From Pseudomonas sp. Teo4 (lineage in GTDB: Bacteria > Pseudomonadota > Gammaproteobacteria > Pseudomonadales > Pseudomonadaceae): a stretch of DNA of 64,000 bases. Each line of letters begins with the position of its first letter. Positions within the stretch are counted from its first letter, which is position 1. Below the pieces are notes generated by a model. The model was not told the DNA's origin. It worked only from the letters and a program-made list of their open reading frames with translations, and did no database searches. The position numbers and the translations under genes are program-made. Where the stretch lies: assembly GCF_034387475.1 (NCBI RefSeq), contig NZ_JAXCIL010000001.1:2728001-2792000 (forward strand), written 5' to 3'. Below, in pieces: positions 26,123 to 36,730 of the stretch.

Positions 26123-27565
26123 TCAAGGCTGCTCACCGGCCCGCTTCAGCAGCTTCTTGCAGCGCTCGGAAAGATGCACCACGCGCAATTGCTTGCCCGC
26201 CTTGGCATAGCGCTCGCGCAAGGTCTTCAACGCCGCAACCGCCGAGTAGTCAACAAAGCTCAGGTGCTGGCAATCCAAGGTCACCTTGGCCGGGTCATTG
26301 GCCGGGTCGAACTGGTTGAGAAACGGCGTGGTCGAGGCGAAGAACAACGTGCCGTGCACCTGGTAACGCTTGCCGCCCTCGCCATCGTCATGGCTGTCGG
26401 CATACAGCTCCCGCGCATGCTGCCAGGCAAAATTGACCGCCGCGATGACGATGCCGAACAGCACCGCCGTGGCCAGGTCGGTAAACACGGTGACCACCGT
26501 CACCGCGATGATGGCCAGCACATCGCTCACCGGTACCTTGTTCAGCACACGCAAGGACGCCCAGGCGAAGGTCTGCTGGGCCACCACGAACATCACCCCG
26601 ACCAGCGCCGCCAACGGAATCCGCTCGATCAGGGGTGACAGGAACAGCACGAACAACAGAATCATCACGCCGGCCACCACACCGGACAAACGACCACGGC
26701 CATTGGAACTCAGGTTGATCACGGTCTGCCCGATCATCGCGCAGCCGCCCATGCCACCGCACAGGCCAGACACCATGTTGGCAGCGCCCAGCGCCACACA
26801 TTCGCGGTCCGGGAAACCACGGCTCTCGGTGATTTCATCGGTCAGGTTGAGGGTGAGCAAGGTTTCCAGCAGGCCGACCATGGCCATCAGCAGGGCGTAG
26901 GGGGCGATGATCTTGAGCGTTTCAAGGTTCCACGGCACATCCGGCAAGGCGAGCTGCGGCAGCCCACCGGCAATGTGCGCCATATCGCCGAGAGTGCGGG
27001 TTGGCAGATCCAGCAGGTACACCAGCAAACCAACGCCAAGGATGGCGACCAGTGCAGGGGGAACAGCACGCGTCAGCTTGGGCAATACGTAAACCACCAG
27101 CATGGTCAACGCCACCAGCCCGACCATAAGGTACAGCGGCGAGCCACTGAGCCATTGCTCGCCCTGCTTGAAGTGCTCCAGTTGCGCCAGGGCAATGACG
27201 ATCGCCAGACCGTTCACAAAGCCCAGCATGACCGGGTACGGCACCAGGCGCACCAGTTTGCCCAGGCGCAACACCCCGAACAGGATCATCACCACCCCGC
27301 CCAGCAGCACAGTGGCCAGCAGGTACTGCACACCGTGCTGCACCACCAAAGCGACGATCACCACCGCCATGGAGCCTGCGGCGCCGGAGATCATGCCGGG
27401 ACGACCACCGAACAAGGCAGTCAGGGTGCAGATGATGAATGCGCCATACAGACCCATGAGCGGGTTTAGATGAGCCACCAGGGCAAAGGCGATGCATTCG
27501 GGCACCAAAGCAAACGAGGTGGTGAGGCCGGCAAGCACATCGGCGCGAAGTCGTGCGGGTTTCAT
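26123..27565 (-). CDS. SulP-family anion transporter with STAS domain
   Basis: 480 aa. Ten or more membrane helices (residues about 10-385) with the SulP-type segment GGRPGMISGAAGSMAVVIVA and GLCGGMGGCAMIGQTVINLS. A C-terminal cytosolic STAS domain (about 398-478, TLDCQHLSFVDYSAVAALKTL) follows. Family members move sulphate, bicarbonate or dicarboxylates; the substrate is not evident here. No carbonic anhydrase gene lies next to it. Codon usage is normal for the region. Confidence 0.88.
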   Translation of the reverse strand: MKPARLRADVLAGLTTSFALVPECIAFALVAHLNPLMGLYGAFIICTLTALFGGRPGMISGAAGSMAVVIVALVVQHGVQYLLATVLLGGVVMILFGVLRLGKLVRLVPYPVMLGFVNGLAIVIALAQLEHFKQGEQWLSGSPLYLMVGLVALTMLVVYVLPKLTRAVPPALVAILGVGLLVYLLDLPTRTLGDMAHIAGGLPQLALPDVPWNLETLKIIAPYALLMAMVGLLETLLTLNLTDEITESRGFPDRECVALGAANMVSGLCGGMGGCAMIGQTVINLSSNGRGRLSGVVAGVMILLFVLFLSPLIERIPLAALVGVMFVVAQQTFAWASLRVLNKVPVSDVLAIIAVTVVTVFTDLATAVLFGIVIAAVNFAWQHARELYADSHDDGEGGKRYQVHGTLFFASTTPFLNQFDPANDPAKVTLDCQHLSFVDYSAVAALKTLRERYAKAGKQLRVVHLSERCKKLLKRAGEQP

Positions 27566-27730
27566 AAAAATCCTGTGGGGTTCCCCGAGGGGGCGATGCA
27601 GAAAACAAGGGCCGCGATGTTACGGAATTTGCCCTGCAGCAGCCACCACTGCGCATATCCTGTGACCCAGACCCGGCACAATCCGAACAAATTTGCCATC
27701 ATGATCATTCCACCCGCGGAGATCATGGAC

Positions 27731-28465
27731 ATGCCGCTACGCCCCCTCATCGCCTCCTTGCTGATGGCTGCCAGCCTCACCGCCCAGGCCGCCACCGAAG
27801 TGCTGCCGCTGCAGCATCGCAGCAGCGCCGAACTGCTACCCACCGCCCAGTCGTTTCTCGGCAGGGACGGCACCGTCAGCGCGTTCGAGAACAAGCTGAT
27901 CGTCAATGCCAGCCCCGAGCGCATCAATGACCTGCGCTCGCTGCTGCAACAGCTGGACACGGCGCCCAAGCGCCTGCTCATCAGCGTCGACAACACCGAC
28001 CACAACTTCCAGGACAACCGCGGCAACGCGCGCATCATCCAGTACGGCACCAGCAACCGTGACGGCGGCATGCAGCAAATCCAGGCCAGCGAAGGCAAGG
28101 CCGCGCTGATCCAGATTGGCCAGAGCATTCCGGTCACCAGCACCAGCACCGATGGTTATGGCGGCTTCCAGAGCAACACCGAATACCGCAATGTGACCCA
28201 AGGTTTCTACGTCACCCCGAGCCTGAGCGGCGACACGGTTCGTCTGCAAATCAGCACCAATAATGACCGCATCAGCCAGGAACGTGCCGATGTAGTGAAA
28301 GTGCAAAGTACCGACACGACGGTCACCGGAAAGCTCGGCGAGTGGATCACTGTGGCGGGTTTCAATCAGGACAGTCAGTCCGAGCGCAACCCGTCAACCC
28401 TCACCTACAGTACCCAGCGCGGGGAAAACATGACTTTGCGCGTCAAAGTCGACCTTCTTGACTGA
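27731..28465 (+). CDS. Lone secretin-domain protein
   Basis: 244 aa. The signal peptide (residues 1-19, ending AQA-A) is followed by a secretin N1-like domain (VLPLQHRSSAELLPTAQSFLG, LIVNASPERINDLRSLLQQLD) and a short stretch of the secretin core (NVTQGFYVTPSLSGDTVRLQI). Full secretins have 600 or more residues, so this is a short stand-alone form, possibly a pilotin-like or cell-envelope partner. I chose ATG 27731, 9 nt after GGAG; ATG 27725 is only 3 nt from it. No other secretion genes are adjacent. Divergent from sulP. Confidence 0.7.
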   Translation: MPLRPLIASLLMAASLTAQAATEVLPLQHRSSAELLPTAQSFLGRDGTVSAFENKLIVNASPERINDLRSLLQQLDTAPKRLLISVDNTDHNFQDNRGNARIIQYGTSNRDGGMQQIQASEGKAALIQIGQSIPVTSTSTDGYGGFQSNTEYRNVTQGFYVTPSLSGDTVRLQISTNNDRISQERADVVKVQSTDTTVTGKLGEWITVAGFNQDSQSERNPSTLTYSTQRGENMTLRVKVDLLD

Positions 28466-28959
28466 TCCCAGGCAAATCAAGGCCTCGACCAAAGGCCTTG
28501 AAACTGACCAGCAAGTCGCATTAGACCAAAGATGTAGTAAGTAGAAAAAAGCACTACAAAACATTTGACAGGCACTTTTTCCCAAGGGCATGATGGCCTC
28601 GCTCCCGCTAATCAGAGGCCCTGGCAAGGGTCTTCGAAGCGTGCTCCTCCCACCCCTGGAGGCGCTTCGTGTCCATACGGCCCACAAGGCGGTTCGACGG
28701 GATTGCGACTGCAACGAAGAAGTTGTCCCGAGGGACGGAAGCGCATCACCGCAGTCACCAGGCAAGCCATGTCGCACCGCAGCAAGGCATCCACGAGCCA
28801 ACCTGCCGCCACATCTTGTCCATGCTGCAGCCCCCTTCCCCTTCGAGCCTTCCTCGTCAGCCGCGCAATCCCCGCCGAGCAGGACCGCCGTCAGGCTTCT
28901 GATCGCTGCCCGAGCATCAGCACAATTACCCCAAGATCGATGCGACGAGGTTTATTTCC
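28466..28959 (+). other. 494-bp gap and long leader before aceA
   Basis: No gene is convincing here. A short palindrome, AAGGCC...GGCCTT (28479-28499), follows the secretin-like gene and could be a weak terminator. A promoter candidate lies at 28565-28594. If that promoter is used, the aceA mRNA carries a leader of about 350 nt. Open frames through it (for example 28590-29228) have no ribosome binding site and overlap aceA. Confidence 0.6.
28565..28594 (+). promoter_or_regulatory. Sigma-70-type promoter candidate for aceA
   Basis: A perfect -35 box TTGACA (28565-28570) and a 4-of-6 -10 box CATGAT (28589-28594) are separated by 18 bp. No other good promoter is seen nearer to aceA. Confidence 0.45.
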
Positions 28960-30285
28960 ATGGCACTGACACGCGAACAGCAAATTGCAGCCCTCGAGAA
29001 AGACTGGGCCGAGAACCCGCGCTGGAAAGGCGTGACCCGTACCTACACCGCCGCCGATGTCGTTCGCCTGCGTGGCTCGCTGCAGCCAGAGCACACCTTT
29101 GCTCGCCAAGGCGCAGAAAAACTGTGGAAGCTGGTCACCGAAGGTGCCCACCCGTCCTTCCGCCCAGAAAAAGATTTCGTCAACTGCATGGGCGCCCTGA
29201 CCGGCGGCCAGGCAGTGCAGCAGGTTAAAGCCGGCATCCAGGCCATCTACCTGTCCGGCTGGCAGGTTGCTGCCGACAACAACTCGGCCGAGTCGATGTA
29301 CCCCGACCAGTCGCTGTACCCGGTCGACTCGGTACCGACCGTGGTCAAGCGCATCAACAACGCCTTCCGCCGCGCCGACCAGATCCAGTGGAAAGCCGGC
29401 AAGAACCCAGGCGACGATGGCTACATCGACTACTTCGCGCCAATCGTGGCTGACGCCGAAGCCGGTTTCGGCGGCGTACTGAACGCCTACGAGCTGATGA
29501 AGAACATGATCGAAGCGGGCGCTGCCGGCGTGCACTTCGAAGACCAGCTGGCCTCGGTTAAAAAATGCGGCCACATGGGTGGCAAGGTACTGGTACCGAC
29601 CCAGGAAGCCGTGCAGAAACTGGTTGCCGCGCGACTGGCTGCCGACGTGTCGGGTGTACCGACCATCATCCTGGCCCGTACCGACGCCAACGCCGCCGAC
29701 CTGCTGACCAGCGACTGCGACCCGTACGACCAGCCGTTCGTGATCGGCGAGCGCACCCGTGAAGGCTTCTACAAGGTACGCGCCGGCCTCGACCAGGCCA
29801 TCGCTCGCGGCCTGGCCTACGCGCCGTACGCCGACCTGATCTGGTGCGAAACCGCCAAGCCGGACCTGGACGAAGCACGTCGTTTCGCCGAAGCGATCAA
29901 GAAGGAATACCCAGACCAGATCCTGTCGTACAACTGCTCGCCTTCCTTCAACTGGAAGAAGAACCTGGACGACGCGACCATCGCCAAGTTCCAGCGCGAG
30001 CTGTCGGCCATGGGCTACAAGCACCAGTTCATCACCCTGGCCGGTATCCACAACATGTGGCACGGCATGTTCAACCTGGCGCACGACTACGCCCGCAACG
30101 ACATGACCGCCTACGTGAAGCTGCAGGAACAAGAGTTCGCCGATGCCAGCAAGGGCTACACCTTCGTTGCGCACCAGCAGGAAGTCGGCACCGGCTACTT
30201 CGACGACATGACCACCGTGATTCAGGGTGGCGCTTCGTCGGTGACCGCACTGACTGGCTCGACCGAGGAAGAGCAGTTCCACTGA
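28960..30285 (+). CDS. aceA: Isocitrate lyase
   Basis: 441 aa, the classical length. Splits isocitrate into glyoxylate and succinate, the first step of the glyoxylate shunt used on acetate and fatty acids. The active-site signature KKCGHMGGK is present with catalytic C203. Metal- and substrate-binding parts include [11 protein letters not shown] (near residue 95) and YNCSPSFNW (near 325). GAGG lies 9 nt before the start. Monocistronic: long leader upstream, strong terminator downstream. The malate synthase gene is not in the window. Confidence 0.97.
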   Translation: MALTREQQIAALEKDWAENPRWKGVTRTYTAADVVRLRGSLQPEHTFARQGAEKLWKLVTEGAHPSFRPEKDFVNCMGALTGGQAVQQVKAGIQAIYLSGWQVAADNNSAESMYPDQSLYPVDSVPTVVKRINNAFRRADQIQWKAGKNPGDDGYIDYFAPIVADAEAGFGGVLNAYELMKNMIEAGAAGVHFEDQLASVKKCGHMGGKVLVPTQEAVQKLVAARLAADVSGVPTIILARTDANAADLLTSDCDPYDQPFVIGERTREGFYKVRAGLDQAIARGLAYAPYADLIWCETAKPDLDEARRFAEAIKKEYPDQILSYNCSPSFNWKKNLDDATIAKFQRELSAMGYKHQFITLAGIHNMWHGMFNLAHDYARNDMTAYVKLQEQEFADASKGYTFVAHQQEVGTGYFDDMTTVIQGGASSVTALTGSTEEEQFH

Positions 30286-30304
30286 TAGTGGGTTGCTGAC
30301 AGAG

Positions 30305-30335
30305 GCCTGGGATTCGAGAGGATTCCAGGCTTTTT
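30305..30335 (+). terminator. Rho-independent terminator of aceA
   Basis: GCCTGGGATTC, GAGAG, GATTCCAGGC followed by TTTTT, about 20 nt after the aceA stop. Confidence 0.85.
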
Positions 30336-30386
30336 AATGTGTAACGGCGGTTAGACTTCCGGCGGTGGATCTATAGCGTCCGTGAG

Positions 30387-30607
30387 ACCGAGCGCCGCCC
30401 GCGCGGCGCATCGCGAGCAAGGCTCGCTCCTACGTTTGTTTCGGGCCAGTTATACCTGTGGAATTTGCGCGCGCACGCCTTGGCGCATGGCTGGATATCG
30501 AGCCGTACACACATGGCGGTCGCGCGCGCCTTTCACAGGCGTTATTGGCCGTAAACAAACGTAGGAGCGAGCCTTGCTCGCGATGCGCCGCGCGGGCGGC
30601 GCTCGAT
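30387..30607. repeat. 221-bp palindromic intergenic element, copy 2
   Basis: Same length and arms as copy 1 (13080-13300). Arms 30390-30447 and 30547-30604 are near-perfect inverted repeats. The central 99 bp is clearly related to copy 1 but diverged, although parts such as GGCGGTCGCGCGCG and CACAGGCG are kept. It occupies about half of the 444-bp gap between aceA and the YhhN-like gene; the rest holds the aceA terminator and a short leader. Confidence 0.85.
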
Positions 30608-30729
30608 CCCACAGACATTGAATCGCTATCGCCATACCCATAGCAGCCGTCACACATTCCCAGGCGCATCACCAACAACCCGCTAAATCAGGTCTATGCT
30701 TGAGGACAGCCCAGCAGCAAGGACCGCCC

Positions 30730-31392
30730 ATGCCTCGTCCAAGCCACCTGACCATCGCCGCCCTGGCCGCCGCTGCCCTCTATATATATGCACTGGCAAG
30801 CGACAACACCCTGCTCGCCCTGCTGGCCAAACCCATTCCGGTGCTGGCCCTGATCGCCTGGCTACGCAGCGCCCCCGCCACCCCCTACCGCAACTGGATC
30901 AGCATCGGCCTGGCCTTTTCAGTCATCGGCGACATCCTGCTGGCCATCCCGGCCGACCTGTTCGTCTTCGGCCTGGTCGCCTTCCTCTGCGCCCACCTGG
31001 CCTACCTGCGCGCCTACTGCAGCAGCACACTGCAACCCGCCCTGCCAGCCCTGCTGCTGAGCGCCATCACCGGCATCATCTTGTTCGCAGTCCTCGCCAG
31101 CCATGGCCTCGGCCCGCTGCTGATCCCTGTCGCAGTGTATGCCCTGGCCATCAGCGCCATGCTCTGGCGCGCACTGGCCTGCGGCGGTGCCGCCGCGCTG
31201 GGTGCCTGCCTGTTCGTGTTCTCCGACAGCCTGATCGGCATCGACCGCTTCGTCAGCCCGTTCGCGGCAGCACCGTACCTGATCATCCTCGCCTATTGGC
31301 TCGGTCAGTGGGCGATCGCTTCGTCAGCACGTCACGGCGCAACCGATAAAGTATTGATCCAGAGCGGTGCACGCGGCGCGGGAAGCTGCTAG
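30730..31392 (+). CDS. YhhN-family membrane protein (lysoplasmalogenase-like)
   Basis: 220 aa with about eight membrane helices. The YhhN/TMEM86 hallmarks are present: LAFSVIGDILLAIP near residue 62, FLCAHLAYLRAY near residue 86, and LFVFSDSLIGIDRF near residue 168, with conserved Asp residues. Eukaryotic members hydrolyse lysoplasmalogens; the bacterial role is unclear. I chose ATG 30730, preceded by AAGGA at 6 nt, rather than the upstream ATG at 30700. Confidence 0.85.
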   Translation: MPRPSHLTIAALAAAALYIYALASDNTLLALLAKPIPVLALIAWLRSAPATPYRNWISIGLAFSVIGDILLAIPADLFVFGLVAFLCAHLAYLRAYCSSTLQPALPALLLSAITGIILFAVLASHGLGPLLIPVAVYALAISAMLWRALACGGAAALGACLFVFSDSLIGIDRFVSPFAAAPYLIILAYWLGQWAIASSARHGATDKVLIQSGARGAGSC

Positions 31393-31776
31393 AACAAGAG
31401 TCTTTCGCATTTGCAAGTAGGGGGAATCGCCAGATGAACTTTACAAGACTCAGAACAGAGCAAATTACAGGTATCAGGTTAAATGATATTAATTATCATT
31501 ACGAAGTTTGTAATTCGTTACCACTCGCAAGAAACATAATTAACAAAACCGTACGCAATCCCCGAATCTCAAGGCTTTCAGCCAGTTACGCACGCTTTTT
31601 GTTCTTAATCCTACGAATAAATTTGCAACGGAAATTTTACTTGCACCGGGTTTACCCATAAAATCAGCCCGATTGATTCAGCTGCGACATTTGGTCACTG
31701 CACCTGCGACACCAAGTCGCCGCTCTACTTAATTTCAGACTGCAGAGCTAGGTCTCTGTTTATAAGGATTTCTAGC
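31393..31776 (+). other. AT-rich 384-bp gap upstream of nuoA
   Basis: Clearly richer in A and T than anything else in the window, the kind of DNA that MvaT/H-NS proteins bind. It holds a Fur-box-like palindrome (31484-31498) and presumably the nuo promoter, which I could not place. A 75-codon frame at 31434-31661 has a fair ribosome binding site (GGGGGA 8 nt before the ATG), but its composition is unlike that of a protein gene here, and I do not call it. Confidence 0.55.
31484..31498. promoter_or_regulatory. Fur-box-like palindrome
   Basis: TGATATT-A-ATTATCA matches the 7-1-7 Fur consensus TGATAAT-N-ATTATCA at 13 of 14 positions; flanking bases extend the symmetry (AATGATA...TATCATT). It lies 279 nt upstream of nuoA. 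The controlled transcript could be the nuo operon or an unannotated small RNA starting here. Confidence 0.5.
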
Positions 31777-32190
31777 ATGTCCGATTCGGCAGGACTCATC
31801 GCCCACAACTGGGGCTTTGCCATCTTCCTTCTGGGTGTCGTCGGCCTGTGTGCCTTCATGCTCGGCCTGTCCAGCCTGCTCGGTAGCAAGGCCTGGGGCC
31901 GCGCCAAGAACGAACCCTTCGAATCCGGCATGCTGCCCGTCGGTAGCGCCCGCCTGCGCCTGTCCGCCAAATTCTATCTGGTCGCGATGCTGTTCGTGAT
32001 CTTCGATATCGAAGCCCTATTCCTGTATGCATGGTCTGTGTCCGTCCGCGAAAGCGGCTGGACCGGATTCGTCGAAGCACTCGTTTTCATAGCAATTCTG
32101 TTGGCTGGTCTTGTCTACCTATGGCGCGTCGGGGCACTTGATTGGGCTCCCGAAGGTCGCCGCAAGCGGCAAGCGAAGCTGAAACAATGA
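31777..32190 (+). CDS. nuoA: NADH-quinone oxidoreductase subunit A
   Basis: 137 aa with three membrane helices. The loop after helix 1 holds the conserved [20 protein letters not shown]. Part of the membrane arm of complex I at the quinone-site junction. First gene of a complete nuo operon; AAGGA lies 8 nt before the ATG. nuoB follows after 10 nt. Confidence 0.96.
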
Positions 32191-32200
32191 GGCTTTGGCA

Positions 32201-32878
32201 ATGCAATACAATCTCACCAGAATCGATCCGGATGCGCCCAACGAGCAGTACCCGGTAGGTGATCGGGAAACCGTCACCGACCAGCTGCTCGAGGACCAGG
32301 TCCACAAGAACATCTTCATGGGCAAGCTTGAAGATGTAATGCGTGGCGCGGTCAACTGGGGTCGCAAGAACTCCCTCTGGCCGTACAACTTCGGCCTGTC
32401 CTGCTGCTACGTGGAAATGACCACGGCCTTCACGGCACCCCACGACATCGCCCGCTTCGGCGCCGAAGTCATCCGGGCCTCGCCGCGTCAGGCCGACTTC
32501 ATGGTCATTGCCGGTACCTGCTTCGTGAAGATGGCGCCGATCATCCAGCGTCTGTACGAGCAGATGCTCGAGCCTAAGTGGGTCATCTCCATGGGTTCGT
32601 GCGCCAACTCCGGCGGCATGTACGACATCTACTCGGTCGTTCAGGGGGTCGACAAGTTCCTCCCCGTGGACGTCTATGTGCCTGGCTGCCCGCCACGCCC
32701 TGAGGCTTTCCTGCAAGGCTTGATGCTGCTGCAGGAGTCGATCGGCCAAGAACGACGCCCGCTTTCCTGGGTCGTTGGTGATCAAGGTATTTACCGTGCC
32801 GAGATGCCAGCCCAGAAAGACCTGCGTCGTGAACAGCGCATTGCGGTAACCAACCTGCGCAGCCCCGACGAAGTCTGA
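32201..32878 (+). CDS. nuoB: NADH-quinone oxidoreductase subunit B
   Basis: 225 aa. Carries the terminal [4Fe-4S] cluster N2 through the tandem Cys in GLSCCYVEM, the Cys in [10 protein letters not shown] and the Cys in PGCPPRPEA. Passes electrons to quinone at the interface with NuoCD. I chose ATG 32201, with GAGG 8 nt upstream; a TTG two codons earlier is in frame but unlikely. The 79-bp gap after it contains a strong hairpin. Confidence 0.96.
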   Translation: MQYNLTRIDPDAPNEQYPVGDRETVTDQLLEDQVHKNIFMGKLEDVMRGAVNWGRKNSLWPYNFGLSCCYVEMTTAFTAPHDIARFGAEVIRASPRQADFMVIAGTCFVKMAPIIQRLYEQMLEPKWVISMGSCANSGGMYDIYSVVQGVDKFLPVDVYVPGCPPRPEAFLQGLMLLQESIGQERRPLSWVVGDQGIYRAEMPAQKDLRREQRIAVTNLRSPDEV

Positions 32879-32889
32879 TCCAGCGACCT

Positions 32890-32917
32890 GCCGCCCGCTC
32901 CCGAAGGAGCCGGCGGC
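32890..32917 (+). promoter_or_regulatory. Strong hairpin between nuoB and nuoCD
   Basis: GCCGCC-C-GCTCC, CGAA, GGAGC-C-GGCGGC: 11 paired bases, one C-C mismatch and a 4-nt loop. No T-run follows, so it is more likely an mRNA stability or processing element than a terminator. Confidence 0.6.
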
Positions 32918-32939
32918 CTGGCTTCATTCTTAACGTTGA

Positions 32940-34739
<1,800 letters not shown>

Positions 34740-34741
34740 GC

Positions 34742-35239
34742 ATGAACAGCACGCTTATCCAAACCGACCGTTTCGCCCTGAGCGAAACCGAGCGCTCGGC
34801 CATCGAGCACGAGATGCATCACTACGAGGACCCGCGCGCGGCGTCCATCGAAGCCCTGAAAATCGTCCAGAAGGAGCGTGGCTGGGTGCCGGACGGCGCC
34901 ATCCACGCCATCGGCGAAGTACTGGGCATCCCGGCAAGCGACGTCGAGGGTGTGGCTACGTTCTATAGCCAGATCTTCCGTCAGCCAGTCGGCCGCCACA
35001 TCATCCGCGTTTGCGACAGCATGGTCTGCTACATCGGTGGCCACGAGTCCGTGGTCAGCCAGATCCAGAGCGAACTGGGCATCGGCCTGGGTCAGACCAC
35101 CGCCGACGGCCGCTTCACCCTGCTGCCGGTGTGCTGCCTGGGCAACTGCGACAAGGCCCCGGCACTGATGATCGACGACGACACCTTCGGCGACGTGCAG
35201 CCGGCTGGCGTTTCCAAACTGCTGGAGGGTTACGTATGA
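34742..35239 (+). CDS. nuoE: NADH-quinone oxidoreductase subunit E
   Basis: 165 aa thioredoxin-like subunit with a [2Fe-2S] cluster bound by cysteines in [10 protein letters not shown] and [10 protein letters not shown]. Part of the NADH-oxidising module with NuoF and NuoG. Its stop overlaps the nuoF start (ATGA). Confidence 0.96.
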   Translation: MNSTLIQTDRFALSETERSAIEHEMHHYEDPRAASIEALKIVQKERGWVPDGAIHAIGEVLGIPASDVEGVATFYSQIFRQPVGRHIIRVCDSMVCYIGGHESVVSQIQSELGIGLGQTTADGRFTLLPVCCLGNCDKAPALMIDDDTFGDVQPAGVSKLLEGYV

Positions 35240-36600
35240 CCATTACTTCCTTCGGCCCGGCCAACCGCATCGCGCGTTCGGCCGAAACCCACCCGCTGAC
35301 CTGGCGCCTGCGTGACGATGGCGAGCCGGTCTGGCTGGCCGAGTACGAATCGAAGAACGGCTACGCTGCCGCGCGCAAGGCGCTGGCGCAGATGTCCGCC
35401 GACGACATCGTGCAGAGCGTCAAGGACTCCGGCCTCAAGGGCCGTGGTGGCGCGGGCTTCCCCACTGGCGTGAAGTGGGGCCTGATGCCCAAAGACGAAT
35501 CCATGAACATCCGCTACCTGCTGTGCAACGCGGACGAAATGGAGCCGAACACCTGGAAGGACCGCATGCTGATGGAGCAACAGCCCCATCTGCTGGTCGA
35601 GGGCATGCTGATCAGCGCCCGCGCCCTGAAGGCCTACCGCGGCTACATCTTCCTGCGTGGCGAATACACCACCGCGGCGAAAAACCTCAACCGCGCCATC
35701 GACGAAGCCAAGGCCGCAGGCCTGCTGGGCAAGAACATCCTCGGGTCGGGCTTCGACTTCGAGCTGTTCGTGCACACCGGTGCCGGTCGCTACATCTGCG
35801 GTGAAGAAACCGCACTGATCAACTCGCTGGAAGGCCGTCGCGCCAACCCGCGCTCCAAGCCGCCCTTCCCTGCCGCCGTTGGCGTATGGGGCAAGCCGAC
35901 TTGCGTGAACAACGTCGAGACCCTGTGCAACGTCCCGGCCATCGTCGCCAACGGCAACGACTGGTACAAGTCGCTGGCCCGCGAAGGCAGCGAAGACCAC
36001 GGCACCAAGCTGATGGGCTTCTCCGGCAAGGTGAAGAACCCGGGCCTGTGGGAACTGCCGTTCGGCGTCACCGCCCGCGAGCTGTTCGAAGACTACGCCG
36101 GTGGCATGCGCGACGGCTTCAAGCTCAAGTGCTGGCAGCCTGGCGGCGCCGGTACCGGCTTCCTGCTGCCCGAGCACCTCGATGCGCAAATGTACGCCGG
36201 TGGCATCGCCAAGGTTGGCACCCGTATGGGTACTGGCCTGGCCATGGCGGTCGACGACAGCATCAACATGGTCTCGCTGCTGCGCAACATGGAAGAGTTC
36301 TTCGCCCGCGAGTCGTGCGGCTGGTGCACCCCGTGCCGTGACGGCCTGCCGTGGAGCGTGAAAATGCTGCGCGCACTGGAGAAAGGCCAGGGCCGCGCCG
36401 AAGACATCGAGACCCTGCTGGGTCTGGTCAACTTCCTCGGCCCAGGCCGCACCTTCTGTGCTCACGCACCGGGTGCCGTCGAGCCTTTGGGCAGTGCCAT
36501 CAAATACTTCCGCTCGGAATTCGAGGCCGGTGTCGCACCAGCAAGTGCTGCCGACGCCCTGCGCCCGAATCTGGCGAAGCCGATTGTGGTCGGCGCATAA
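35236..36600 (+). CDS. nuoF: NADH-quinone oxidoreductase subunit F
   Basis: 454 aa. Binds NADH and FMN ([13 protein letters not shown] near residue 65; [19 protein letters not shown] near 182) and a [4Fe-4S] cluster ([12 protein letters not shown] near 357 plus the Cys in TFCAHAPGA). ATG 35236 overlaps the nuoE stop by 4 nt. The 130-bp gap to nuoG carries two hairpins. Confidence 0.97.
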   Translation: MTITSFGPANRIARSAETHPLTWRLRDDGEPVWLAEYESKNGYAAARKALAQMSADDIVQSVKDSGLKGRGGAGFPTGVKWGLMPKDESMNIRYLLCNADEMEPNTWKDRMLMEQQPHLLVEGMLISARALKAYRGYIFLRGEYTTAAKNLNRAIDEAKAAGLLGKNILGSGFDFELFVHTGAGRYICGEETALINSLEGRRANPRSKPPFPAAVGVWGKPTCVNNVETLCNVPAIVANGNDWYKSLAREGSEDHGTKLMGFSGKVKNPGLWELPFGVTARELFEDYAGGMRDGFKLKCWQPGGAGTGFLLPEHLDAQMYAGGIAKVGTRMGTGLAMAVDDSINMVSLLRNMEEFFARESCGWCTPCRDGLPWSVKMLRALEKGQGRAEDIETLLGLVNFLGPGRTFCAHAPGAVEPLGSAIKYFRSEFEAGVAPASAADALRPNLAKPIVVGA

Positions 36601-36611
36601 CAAGATGAAAC

Positions 36612-36711
36612 GCGGGTGGTCCGTGCCACCCGCCGGCCTCGCAGGCACGCGCATGTTTGACGCGAGCCGCAGGCCCACCGATTTCCATTAGCCACGCCCG
36701 CTCACGCGGGC
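36612..36711 (+). promoter_or_regulatory. Two hairpins between nuoF and nuoG
   Basis: Hairpin 1: GCGGGTGG, TCCGTG, CCACCCGC (36612-36633), perfect 8-bp stem. Hairpin 2: GCCCGC, TCAC, GCGGGC (36696-36711), perfect 6-bp stem. Neither is followed by a T-run. They may adjust NuoE/F against NuoG levels through RNA processing or stability. Confidence 0.55.
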
Positions 36712-36730
36712 CAACGAAGAACTTTGAACC

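Noticed and set aside
28590-29228. Open frame through the aceA leader
   Set aside because: No ribosome binding site, overlaps aceA by 269 bp, and its product is Arg/Pro-rich without family features.
31434-31661. 75-codon ORF upstream of nuoA
   Set aside because: Fair Shine-Dalgarno sequence but composition unlike local genes, and the Fur-like palindrome lies inside it; left as an observation only.
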